The translations under genes and the position numbers were made by a program. Below, in pieces: positions 22,699-31,200 of a DNA stretch of 35,178 bases; within the stretch, counting starts at the first letter, position 1; the number at the start of each line of letters is the position of its first letter. This stretch comes from an uncultured Oscillospiraceae bacterium (GTDB lineage Bacteria > Bacillota_A > Clostridia > Oscillospirales > Acutalibacteraceae), in contig CAJUNS010000028.1 in NCBI GenBank assembly GCA_910587995.1, positions 1 to 35,178 of the forward strand. The letters run 5' to 3'. The notes below the pieces were generated by a model. The model saw only the letters and a program-made list of their open reading frames with translations, was not told the origin of the DNA and did not search any database.

Positions 22699-23481
22699 TT
22701 ATTCCTTTGCCTTCCGCTCCCGGGCCAAAAAGGCCGCCAGCAGGCAGACCGCCAGGGTAGCCAGAAACATCAGGGTGCACAGGGCGTTTACCTCGGGAGT
22801 GACGCCGGTTTTCAGCTGGGTATATATTTTAATGGGCAGGGTGTTCACATCCACGCCCGTGACAAACACGCTGATGATCACATCGTCAATGCTCATGGCA
22901 AAGGCCAGCAGCATCCCCGAGGCAATGGCCGGGGCGGTTAAGGGCAGGGTTACGTCGAAGAACACCCGGACCGGCGGGGCCCCCAGATCTTGGGCGGCTT
23001 CCGCCAAGCTGGGGTCCATGCCCACCAGCCGCGCCTTGACCAGCATGAACACATAGGGAATGCAGAAAGCCGTGTGGGCCAGCACCAAAGTACCCATGCC
23101 GAAAGGCAGGCCGATGAGGGAGAAAAAGGCCATAAATACCATGCCCAAAATAATCTCCGGCACCATCATGGGCAAAGCGGAAAGATATTCCACCGCTCCC
23201 TGGCCCCGCAGCCGGACTTTTGTCATGCCAAAAGCCCCCAGCGTGCCCACAACCCCCGCGGCGGCGCAGCTGGCGCCGCCCAGCACCAGCGTGTTGCGCA
23301 GGGCCTCGAACATGGCCCGGTCCCGGAAGAGCCGGGCATACCATTGCAGCGAAAAGCCGCCCCACACGGAGCTGATTTTGCTTTCATTAAAAGAGTAGAG
23401 TATGACCACCAAAATGGGCACATACATCAGCGCCAGCACCAGCCCCAAATAGAGGACAGGCAGCTTTGTGCGGTTTTTCAT
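22699..23481 (-). CDS. potC: Polyamine ABC transporter permease PotC
   Basis: A 260-residue inner-membrane permease with about six membrane segments. The EAA loop, which contacts the ATPase, is visible as LAEAAQDLGAPPVRVFFDVTLP (about 159-180). The N-terminal segment with YSFNESKISSVWGGFSLQWY is typical of PotC. AAGGAG is close to the start. It lies 88 bp after potB and 86 bp before potD on the same transcript. Confidence 0.93.
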   Translation of the reverse strand: MKNRTKLPVLYLGLVLALMYVPILVVILYSFNESKISSVWGGFSLQWYARLFRDRAMFEALRNTLVLGGASCAAAGVVGTLGAFGMTKVRLRGQGAVEYLSALPMMVPEIILGMVFMAFFSLIGLPFGMGTLVLAHTAFCIPYVFMLVKARLVGMDPSLAEAAQDLGAPPVRVFFDVTLPLTAPAIASGMLLAFAMSIDDVIISVFVTGVDVNTLPIKIYTQLKTGVTPEVNALCTLMFLATLAVCLLAAFLARERKAKE

Positions 23482-23569
23482 CTTCCTTGCGCTCCTTTCT
23501 ATAGGGAATGGAGTGAGTGCCTTACGGGTTTTAAGCAGGAGAGACAGCCCGCGTTCCGCTTGATATTCT

Positions 23570-24421
23570 TTAGGAGGGCTCCTTGGAGAGCCGCCGGGAC
23601 AGCCACAGGAACACGGTGGTCAACAGCAGCAGGGCGATGGACAGCGCCGCCGCGAAGGGCCAGTTGCGGGCCTTCATCAGCTGCTCTTGAATCAGGTTGC
23701 CCACCAGCACCACCTTGTTGCCCCCTAAGATGTCCGCAATGAAGAACAGCCCCATGCTGGGCACAAAGGTGAGCACCAGGCCCGAGAGCAGCCCGGGCAG
23801 GGTCAGCTTGAGAGAAACCGTAAGAAAAGCCTTGAGCGGCGAGGCGCCCAGGTCCCGGGCGGCCTCCACCAGGCTGAAGTCCAGCTTTTCCGCGCTGGAA
23901 TACACCGAGAGGATCATAAAAGGCAGCAGGGCATACACCATGCCCACCACCACGGCGGGATAGGTGTAAAGAAGCTTTAAGGGCTCGCTGGTGATGCGCA
24001 GGGCCATCAGCAGCTGGTCGAAGACGCCCCCAGCCCGGAAAATGATGATCCACCCGTACAGCCGCAGCAGGGAGCTGGTCCAGAAAGGAATCATCAAAAG
24101 CAGCATCACCCGTTTTTTCCAGTGGGCGGTAAGCTTGGCCATAAAGTACCCAAAGGGATAGCCAATGGCCACCACCAGCCCGGTGCTGAGAAAGGCCAGC
24201 TTTAAAGACTCCCCAAAGGTGCGCAGGTACACAGGCTCGAAGATGCCGGCGTAATTGTCCAGGGTGAATTCCAGCCGGACCCCCCAGACCTCCTCCCGGG
24301 TGAGGAAGCTGAGGACCACCATATAAATGAGAGGACCCAAAATAAACAAAAGGGTAAAGGCGTAAAGGGGGAGGACCGTCAGCCAGGCCCAGCCTTTTTT
24401 TTGCCGCGCCTTAGCTTTCAC
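23570..24421 (-). CDS. potB: Polyamine ABC transporter permease PotB
   Basis: A 283-residue permease with about six membrane segments and the EAA loop VEAARDLGASPLKAFLTVSL (about 191-210). MIPFWTSSLLRLYGW is the PotB-type signature. The GTG start at 24421 is favoured: AAGGAGG lies 9 bp upstream inside the potA 3' end, and the gene overlaps potA by 11 bp. An upstream in-frame ATG would add 26 low-complexity residues read from potA sequence. Confidence 0.92.
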   Translation of the reverse strand: MKAKARQKKGWAWLTVLPLYAFTLLFILGPLIYMVVLSFLTREEVWGVRLEFTLDNYAGIFEPVYLRTFGESLKLAFLSTGLVVAIGYPFGYFMAKLTAHWKKRVMLLLMIPFWTSSLLRLYGWIIIFRAGGVFDQLLMALRITSEPLKLLYTYPAVVVGMVYALLPFMILSVYSSAEKLDFSLVEAARDLGASPLKAFLTVSLKLTLPGLLSGLVLTFVPSMGLFFIADILGGNKVVLVGNLIQEQLMKARNWPFAAALSIALLLLTTVFLWLSRRLSKEPS

Positions 24422-25532
24422 CGGCTCCGCCCTCCTTTCCCGCGGGGCTTTGGGAGAGCTCCTGGTCCACCGGGCAGGCGTGCTCCGGCTCCCAGACAAT
24501 TTTGGCCTGGTCGCCAGGGGTCAGGTCCGAATCCAGGCCCTGGCGGCTGCACACAAATTCGCCGCCTCCGGAAAGCTCCAAGGTCACCCGCAGCAGGCCC
24601 CCGGCAAAGCTTTTTTCCTTTACCACACCCAAAAGCCCCGGCGCGGAGCGGTCCAGGCCCTTGACCGCCCGGGCCTGTTCGCCGCGAATAGCCAGCGTTA
24701 CCGGTTCTCCGGGCTGGAAGCGGCGTCCCCGGGCCAAAAAGGCCCCGCTGCCCTGGGCGTTGGCAAAGCGGACCAGCTCCCCTTCCACTTGGTCCACATG
24801 GCAGTGGAGGATGTTGGCCGCGCCCACAAACCGGGCCACATAGGCGGTTTTGGGGCTGCCGTAAATCTCCTCTGGCGGCCCCATCTGCTGAAAGAGCCCG
24901 TCCTTCATCACGGCAATGCGGTCTGACATATTCAGGGCCTCTTCCTGGTCGTGGGTGATGTATACAAAGCTGATGCCCAGCTTTTTTTGCAGGCGCTTCA
25001 GCTCCTGCTGCATCTGGCGGCGCAGCTGCAGGTCCAGGGCGCCCAGGGGCTCGTCCAACAGCAGCAGCTTGGGCCGGTTGATGACCGAACGGGCAATGGC
25101 CACCCGCTGGCGTTGGCCGCCGGAGAGCTGGGCGGGGCGGCGCTTTTCAAAGCCCTCCAGTTGTACCAGGGCCAGGGCCTCCCGCACCCGCTGGCGCAGC
25201 TCCGGCTTTGGGACCCGCCGGACCTTAAGGGCATAGCCCACGTTCTGCTCCACCGTCATGTGGGGGAACAGGGCATAGCTTTGAAAGACGGTGTTTACGT
25301 CCCGGCGCTCCGGGGGCACGCCGGCCATATCCGCGCCGCCCAGCAAAACCCGCCCGGCGTCGGGCTGCTCCAACCCGGCGATGATGCGCAGGGTGGTGGT
25401 TTTGCCGCAGCCGGAAGAGCCCAGCAGGGTGATGAATTCTCCCTGGGCCACGTCCAGGGAAACGCCCCGGAGCACTGGCGTGCCCCCAAAGCTTTTTTCT
25501 ATGTTTTCCAATCGCAGGATCGAACCAGCCAC
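24411..25532 (-). CDS. potA: Polyamine ABC transporter ATP-binding protein
   Basis: A 373-residue ATPase. Walker A is LGSSGCGKTT, the Q-loop VFQSYALFPHMT, the signature LSGGQRQRVAIARS, Walker B LLLLDEPLGALD and the H-loop ITHDQEEAL. A C-terminal TOBE-type regulatory domain follows (about 280-360). The GTG start at 25532 is chosen since GGAGG lies 7 bp upstream and the ABC domain begins at once (SILRLENIEKSF). It leads the operon potABCD with an ideal promoter and no dedicated regulator gene next to it. Confidence 0.93.
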   Translation of the reverse strand: MAGSILRLENIEKSFGGTPVLRGVSLDVAQGEFITLLGSSGCGKTTTLRIIAGLEQPDAGRVLLGGADMAGVPPERRDVNTVFQSYALFPHMTVEQNVGYALKVRRVPKPELRQRVREALALVQLEGFEKRRPAQLSGGQRQRVAIARSVINRPKLLLLDEPLGALDLQLRRQMQQELKRLQKKLGISFVYITHDQEEALNMSDRIAVMKDGLFQQMGPPEEIYGSPKTAYVARFVGAANILHCHVDQVEGELVRFANAQGSGAFLARGRRFQPGEPVTLAIRGEQARAVKGLDRSAPGLLGVVKEKSFAGGLLRVTLELSGGGEFVCSRQGLDSDLTPGDQAKIVWEPEHACPVDQELSQSPAGKEGGAGES

Positions 25533-25571
25533 AGGGCTCCCTCCAAAATATACCAATTTAGTACAGATTGC

Positions 25572-25600
25572 ATTATACACTGCGGGCCGGGGTTTGTCAA
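25572..25600 (-). promoter_or_regulatory. Consensus sigma-A promoter of potABCD
   Basis: On the minus strand TTGACA (25600-25595), exactly 17 bp, then TATAAT (25577-25572), 40 bp before the potA GTG. Both boxes match the consensus fully. Confidence 0.93.
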
Positions 25601-25611
25601 GGGAAAGGAGC

Positions 25612-25654
25612 CCGCCCAGAAAGGAAGGACGGGGCCCGCTTCCGGGTCCCGTCC
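25612..25654 (-). terminator. Terminator of the chemoreceptor gene
   Basis: GGACGGGGCCCG and CGGGTCCCGTCC (25627-25654) form a 12-bp stem with loop CTTC and one mismatch. On the minus strand a T-rich tail (TTCCTTTCT) follows. It separates the chemoreceptor gene from the potA promoter. Confidence 0.7.
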
Positions 25655-25689
25655 TCAACGGTTTCATATTTCAATAGCTTCCCGCCGCG

Positions 25690-25706
25690 TAAGGCTTGTT
25701 TGAAGC
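25690..25706. repeat. Solo copy of a MITE end
   Basis: TAAGGCTTGTTTGAA matches the left terminal repeat of the element at 27805-27967 (TAGGGCTTGTTTGAA) at 14 of 15 bases, but no second end is found nearby. It may be a relic of the same element family or chance. Confidence 0.35.
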
Positions 25707-25770
25707 CCCGAAGCGGCTGGGTTGCGGTTTTCTCCTGGCATTTGACCGCGTCTGGTCAAAACTCCAATTA

Positions 25771-27750
25771 TTAGTCCTCCTGGGTCAGGTTGAACTGGTC
25801 TACCAGCTGCTTCAAGCTGGCGGCCTCGGCGGAAAGCTGCTGGCTGGCCGCCGCGCTTTCCTCGGCGGTGGCGCTGTTGGTCTGCACCACCGAGGAGATC
25901 TGATCCACACCCTCGGTGACCTGGGCAATGGCGGTGGTCTGGCTCTCCACGGCCTCCACCACAATGTCCATCTGGGCGGTTACCTGCCCGGCCAGCTGGC
26001 TGGTGCGCTCCAGAGACTGCGTCACCCGCTCCACGGCCTGACCGCCCTCGGCCACAATGGCGATGGAGCCCTCAATGAGCTCCCGGGTGGCTTTGGCCGC
26101 TTCGTCCGACTGGGTGGCCAGGTTCCGGACCTCTTCGGCCACAACGGCGAAGCCCTGGCCGGCGGTACCGGCCCGGGCGGCCTCCACAGCGGCGTTCAGC
26201 GCCAGAATATTGGTCTTGAAGGCAATGCTCTCAATGGTGGCAATGATCTTGGCGATCTCCTCCGAAGAGCTGGAAATCTTCCTCATAGAGGCGTTGAGCT
26301 CACCCACATACTCCACGCTAGCTCCCAGCTGAGCCCCGGCCTGGTTCACGTACTGCCCGGCCTGCCCGGCGGCGGAAGAGGTGCGCTTGGCGCTGGCGGA
26401 AATGTCGTTGATGGTGGCGGCCAGCTCCTCCACGGAACTAGCCTGCATCATGGAGCCCTGGCTCAGGGTCTGGGCTCCGGAGGAAACCTGGGCGCTGGCG
26501 GCGGAGACCTGCCCGGCGGCGGCGTCAATCTGCCGCATGGTGCCGTTAAGCTCCTCTTTCAGTGTGCGCATGGAGCGGAGAATGCCCTGGAACTCGCCTA
26601 CATAGACCTCCCGGTGGAAGGACTTGATGTTAAAGTTCTTGCCGGCCATTTCCGTCAGCAGGTAGCCAATGTCATGCAGGATGGTATTCAGCCCCTCCAC
26701 CAGCTCCGCGGTGGACCGGGTCAGCTCGGCGGTTTCGTCCTGGCCCTTGCTTTGGGGCACCGGCGAGGCCAGGTCGCCCTGGGCCAGCTGCTTCATCCGC
26801 TCGGCGCAGGCCCGCATGGGCACGCTGATGTTGCTGGAAAGCTTCAGCGCCACTACCACAGAGGCCAAAATAGAGAGCAGAATGACAACTACATTGGCAA
26901 TGATGCCAAAATATGTATCCGACAGATAGTCTATCTGCAGGGCGGTGACTGCCACGCTCCAGCCATCGGTGCCGTCTACAGGGGCATAGGCAGCAAAGCG
27001 GGGGTGGCCGGCCTCCCGGTAGCTGCCAAAGCCGGTCTGGCCCTGGCACATGGCCTGATGAATGTCCGCCAGCTCCTTGAGGGAGGCGTCCGACTGGGCC
27101 TCGCGGCCAATGTTCTGGGTGGTGATGGTCTCCAAAGTGGCGTCGGCAATGGTATCGCCGTTCCGGCTGATCATATAGGCCCGGCTGCTTTCGCTGATGC
27201 GGATGGAGGAGACGATGTCGTTCAAAAAGGTTTCGTGGGGCACAAAGTAAACCACGCCCACAATCTCGCTGCCGTGCTGGCCGCCGGCATAAAGGGGTGC
27301 CGCCACCATAATGGAGAGCTCGCCGGTGATCTTGCTGACCAGCGGCTCGGACACATACACCTGGCCGTTCATAGCCTGGCGCACATATTCCCGGTCGGAA
27401 TAATCCTTGCCATCAAAAATGCTGACGCCGTCCGCGCCGATGATGTTGCCCCGCTGGAAGCCGTGCATCTGGACCCGCTCGTCCATAATCCCGTGCTTTT
27501 CTTCCACCGGAACAGCCGGGTCGGCCAGCTGGGGGACGCAGCCCGTATCGACCACTACGTTTTTGTAGGCGGTCAGTTCCTGCGAGACACGCTCCGCGGC
27601 CAGCACAGCGGTCTGGCTCATCATTTGCTCCACAGTGGCCCGGGTACTGTTGTAGTTAAGGGCGATGCTGGAGCTCCCCACCGCCACCAGGGCGAGAACC
27701 ACGGTGGCAATCAGGCAGATGGTGATTTTCCTTCGGATGCTTTTCATCAT
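25771..27750 (-). CDS. Methyl-accepting chemotaxis protein with dCache sensor
   Basis: A 659-residue membrane chemoreceptor. TM1 spans about 10-31 and an extracytoplasmic dCache-type sensing domain about 35-275 (GADGVSIFDGKDYSDREYVR; VSEPLVSKITGELSIMVAAP). TM2 is about 282-304 and HAMP about 303-355. A long coiled-coil signalling domain runs to the end, with the conserved tip EEVRNLATQSDEAAKATREL. It signals to CheA/CheW. The ligand is unknown, though dCache domains often bind amino acids or amines. Two ATGs in tandem (27750 and 27747) follow a GGAG-type site. No C-terminal CheR-tether pentapeptide is seen. The gene has a consensus promoter, but a MITE separates the two. Confidence 0.93.
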   Translation of the reverse strand: MMKSIRRKITICLIATVVLALVAVGSSSIALNYNSTRATVEQMMSQTAVLAAERVSQELTAYKNVVVDTGCVPQLADPAVPVEEKHGIMDERVQMHGFQRGNIIGADGVSIFDGKDYSDREYVRQAMNGQVYVSEPLVSKITGELSIMVAAPLYAGGQHGSEIVGVVYFVPHETFLNDIVSSIRISESSRAYMISRNGDTIADATLETITTQNIGREAQSDASLKELADIHQAMCQGQTGFGSYREAGHPRFAAYAPVDGTDGWSVAVTALQIDYLSDTYFGIIANVVVILLSILASVVVALKLSSNISVPMRACAERMKQLAQGDLASPVPQSKGQDETAELTRSTAELVEGLNTILHDIGYLLTEMAGKNFNIKSFHREVYVGEFQGILRSMRTLKEELNGTMRQIDAAAGQVSAASAQVSSGAQTLSQGSMMQASSVEELAATINDISASAKRTSSAAGQAGQYVNQAGAQLGASVEYVGELNASMRKISSSSEEIAKIIATIESIAFKTNILALNAAVEAARAGTAGQGFAVVAEEVRNLATQSDEAAKATRELIEGSIAIVAEGGQAVERVTQSLERTSQLAGQVTAQMDIVVEAVESQTTAIAQVTEGVDQISSVVQTNSATAEESAAASQQLSAEAASLKQLVDQFNLTQED

Positions 27751-27804
27751 TCTCCACACTCCATTTTTAGGACGAGATAATAGGTTTTGGTCATAGCAAT
27801 ACTT

Positions 27805-27967
27805 AGGGCTTGTTTGAAAAATCGTAAACACCGTCTTTTTGCCCCAAAGAGGCGGTTTCTGTGTTGGAAATCCTCGAAATACGACAGTATTTCTTGCGGT
27901 TTCCGCCTGGAAACCGCTCCCTTTGGAACAAAAATCCCGGCACTTCCTCTATTTTCAAACAAACCCT
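27805..27967. mobile_element. MITE-like non-autonomous element in the chemoreceptor leader
   Basis: A 163-bp unit with 18-bp terminal inverted repeats, AGGGCTTGTTTGAAAAAT and TATTTTCAAACAAACCCT (16 of 18 pair). A TA dinucleotide sits at each outer edge (27804-27805 and 27967-27968), as for Tc1/IS630-type target duplication. It has no transposase. The interior holds a further inverted pair (GCGGTTTCC/GGAAACCGC). It lies between the chemoreceptor promoter and its ribosome binding site. Confidence 0.75.
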
Positions 27968-27972
27968 AGTCT

Positions 27973-28001
27973 ATTATATCCAGCAAAAGGAAGTTTGTCA
28001 A
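27973..28001 (-). promoter_or_regulatory. Consensus sigma-A promoter of the chemoreceptor gene
   Basis: On the minus strand TTGACA (28001-27996), 17 bp, then TATAAT (27978-27973). The expected transcription start falls at the edge of the MITE. The gene begins about 220 bp downstream. Confidence 0.85.
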
Positions 28002-28134
28002 TGGCGGGCGGGGCAAATTTACCAGTAAAACAGGGGGCGGCGCATGCTGTCCCGCTGGTTTGAATAGGATTAGGGATGGCGCGGCAGGCAAAACGCCGCC
28101 CGCCGTACTGTTTCCGCTTTTTTTCCAAAAGCCC
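28002..28134. other. Spacer between divergent promoters
   Basis: This piece of the 492-bp gene-free interval (27751-28242) divides the chemoreceptor and M60 promoters. It holds GC-rich partial inverted repeats (for example ACCAG...CTGGT at about 28020-28059) but no gene or motif that I recognise. Regulator operators could lie here. Confidence 0.4.
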
Positions 28135-28163
28135 TTGCCAGTTTTATGGTAAACTGATATAAT
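28135..28163 (+). promoter_or_regulatory. Sigma-A promoter of the M60 peptidase operon
   Basis: TTGCCA at 28135-28140, a 17-bp spacer and consensus TATAAT at 28158-28163. The M60 gene starts about 80 bp downstream, with AAGGAG 9 bp before the ATG. Confidence 0.85.
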
Positions 28164-28242
28164 GGCCATATGCTGGAAACTTTTTTCGCCGGGGGCTTTT
28201 CTTCCGGCGCTCCAAGCTCAACGCATAAAGGAGACTGAGACT

Positions 28243-31200
28243 ATGAAACTGCGAACCAGAATCCTCTCCGCCCTGCTGGCGGGAGCCTTGGCGCTTTCCT
28301 GCGCCCTGCCCGCCGGGGCGCAGGAGGACCCCTTCGCGCCCCAGGCGGCCGCCCCGGCCAATGGGGAGCTGAAGGTCAACCTGCGGCTGGATTATGCCCA
28401 GCCCTTGACCGCCCTGCAAAACCACGATGTGAAGGTGCGGCTCTCTCAAAACGGCAGCCCCTTGGGCTCTGTGAACCTGTGGGAGCTGGGCGAAAGCGCC
28501 CCGGAGGGCTTCCATGCGGCCCTGCGGGCCAAAAACCGGGATGGCGGCGAGGACGCTACCGGCTGGCCGAAGTTTTTAGAATTGAGCTTGACCGGCTTGG
28601 CCCGGGGCTCCTATCAGCTGGAGTTCACGGGTCTTGGCTACCGGTCCTATACACTGGAAGCGGACCTGGGCGACTACTCCCGCTACGCGGTGGTGGGCAC
28701 CGGCGACGGTACGTTCACGTTGGGCGACTTGAACGGTGACGGCCAGGTGGACCAGGCCGACCGGGAGAAGATGGCCCAGGCTTTGGGCTCTGCGGACCCG
28801 GCTCTCTTCCCGGTTTACGACTTTAATGGGGACGAAAAGCTGGATGTGGCGGACTTGACTTATGTCAACCTGAGCATCGGCGCCCAAGGCGGCGCCCAGG
28901 TGATGGACGGGGCCCTGATTGACCCGCCCATTCTCTACGACGCTCTGGTCCAGGCGGGGTTGACCCCTGTGGCGGGAAGCTTTGAGGACCTGTTCCGGGT
29001 TGGGGGCGCTGGAGCCTCCCTAAGCTGCCCCGGCACGGTGATGAACATCCCGATTGACTTTTCCACCCCTGTGACCATGAGCCAGTTAAGCATCGGCTGT
29101 CCCTCCGTGGGGGGCATCGACGCGGCCACTGTGCTGGTGGAATACAGCGATGGCGAAACGGAGACTCAGGTGGTAGGCGGCGCGGCCCCCGCCGGCCTGC
29201 AGGCTCTCTCCGCCCCAGAGGAGGCCAAGTCCATTGTGGTCACGCTGGGCCGGCGCGTGCCGGTTAAGAAGATCACCATCCAGGTCCAGAAGACCGAGAC
29301 CGGCATAGTCTCCGTTTCTTCCATCCAGTTTCTCAAGGATATTCTGCCCGAGCACCCCGCGGCGGCCAGCCGGGTGGTTACAGGCCTGACCGCCGCCCCG
29401 GGAGACGGCCAGGTGAACCTAAAGTGGCGGGAGCTGCCCAATGTGACCGGCTACCGGATTACCTACTGGCCCGATGGAGACAGCGCCTCGGCCAAAAGCC
29501 TGGACGTGACCGTGCCTTACGCGGTGGTGACCGGGCTGGAAAACCTAAAGGCCTACTGCTTCCAGGTCACCCCTCTGGCAGGGAATTGGGAGGGCGACCC
29601 CTGCGCGCCCATTGAGGCCACGCCCCAGCCCGCCAAGCAGCCCAGCCCGCCGGATATGATCACGGTCACCCCTCTGGACGGGGCCCTGTCGGTGTCCTGG
29701 AAGGCGGCGGAGGGGGCAACCTTCTATGAGGTGTATTATAAGGAAAAGTCCTCCTCCCAGGGCTATGCCCAGGCGGGAGGTCAGTTGACCGGCACCAGCA
29801 CCACCCTCAGCGGACTGAAAAACGGTTCGGCTTACCTGCTGTATTTGGTGGCTGGCAACCAGGTGGGCAAAAGCGGCCCCTCCCGGGTGATGGAGGGCAC
29901 ACCCAAGGCTCTGGACTACAGCGCTCCCGAGGGCCTGCCCAAGGAGGGCCTGGTGGACCGGGACAATGTCTCGGAGATCCGCCTGGCCTGGCCCACCAAC
30001 TACGCGGCCAAGGAGTATACGGAGAGCGCCCCCTTCTCCCCCAACAACATGATGGACGGGGACTACCGCACCCACTGGACCGCCGCCAACTGGCACGGCA
30101 ACGAGCATGTGATTACCACCTTTAAAGAGCCGGTGGACTTACAGGCGGCTTTGTGGTGCCCCCGTTTTGACGGAAACTATCCCAAGTGGCTGCGGGCCTA
30201 CAGCGTCCAGGTATGGTATGAGGGCGAGGACCTTTCCAAAGCCGGGCACCTGATTGTGCCCGACCCGGACCGGGGCGGACAGGACGGCAACGGCAACACC
30301 TCCGGCGGAGATGTGTTTACTTGGCCCAACATCCCCAACCGCTCGGCCATTCCCACCAGCCGGTTCGCCATTTTGCCCTTTGGGCCGGTAAAGGGCGTCA
30401 AGCAGATCAGCATCGCGGTGGAGCAGGCGGACTACAACCTGACCAGCTGCTCGGAGCTGATGTTTATGGAGTATGACCCCAGCCACTGCCTGCCTGACGA
30501 GATTACCGCCCTCTTTGCGGACGACCTGCGCACCGCCCTGCGGGCCGGAGTGACCAAGGCCCAGATTGACGCCCTGCGCACCCGGCTGAACGGCAGCGAG
30601 CGCCTCTACTACCTGGACCCCAACACGCTGGACGATGAGCTGAAGCTGGCGGAAGAGCTGCTCTCCGGCCAGAGCTCCGGCGTGCTGGCGGACCAGTTCC
30701 AGTCCCGCGCCTCCTCTCAGGACAGCGCTAAGTACCAGCAGGGCGGCAGCGAGCTGCAGCCTTTGGGCGCGGCGGCCAAGGCCGGGCAGGAGATCACCAT
30801 CTACGCCCAGGGCATTCCCGCCGGGGCTGAGGTAAAGGTGTATGCCTCCCAGTTCAACGCCGAGGCCAATGCCTGGCTCAGCCAGATGGGGACCCTGCGC
30901 AATGGCCGGAACATTCTTACCGTACCGAAAATCGGCAGCCAGAGCAGCGACCGGGGCGGCAGCCTGTACGTCACCTACAGCGGCTCCGGGGCCCAGAACC
31001 TGCGGCTTCATGTGCGCCGGGCAACGGATATTCCCCTGCTGGAGCTCTCGAACTGGTACGGCATGACCGAGCAGGCCCGCCGCAGCGCGGTCCAGGCCTA
31101 CCTTACCGAGCTGGAGGACTATGTGAAGAAGGCCGGTATTACCGAAACCAACAAGACCTCCAACTGCTTGAACGTAACCGAGATCTCCACCCCCTCGGTG

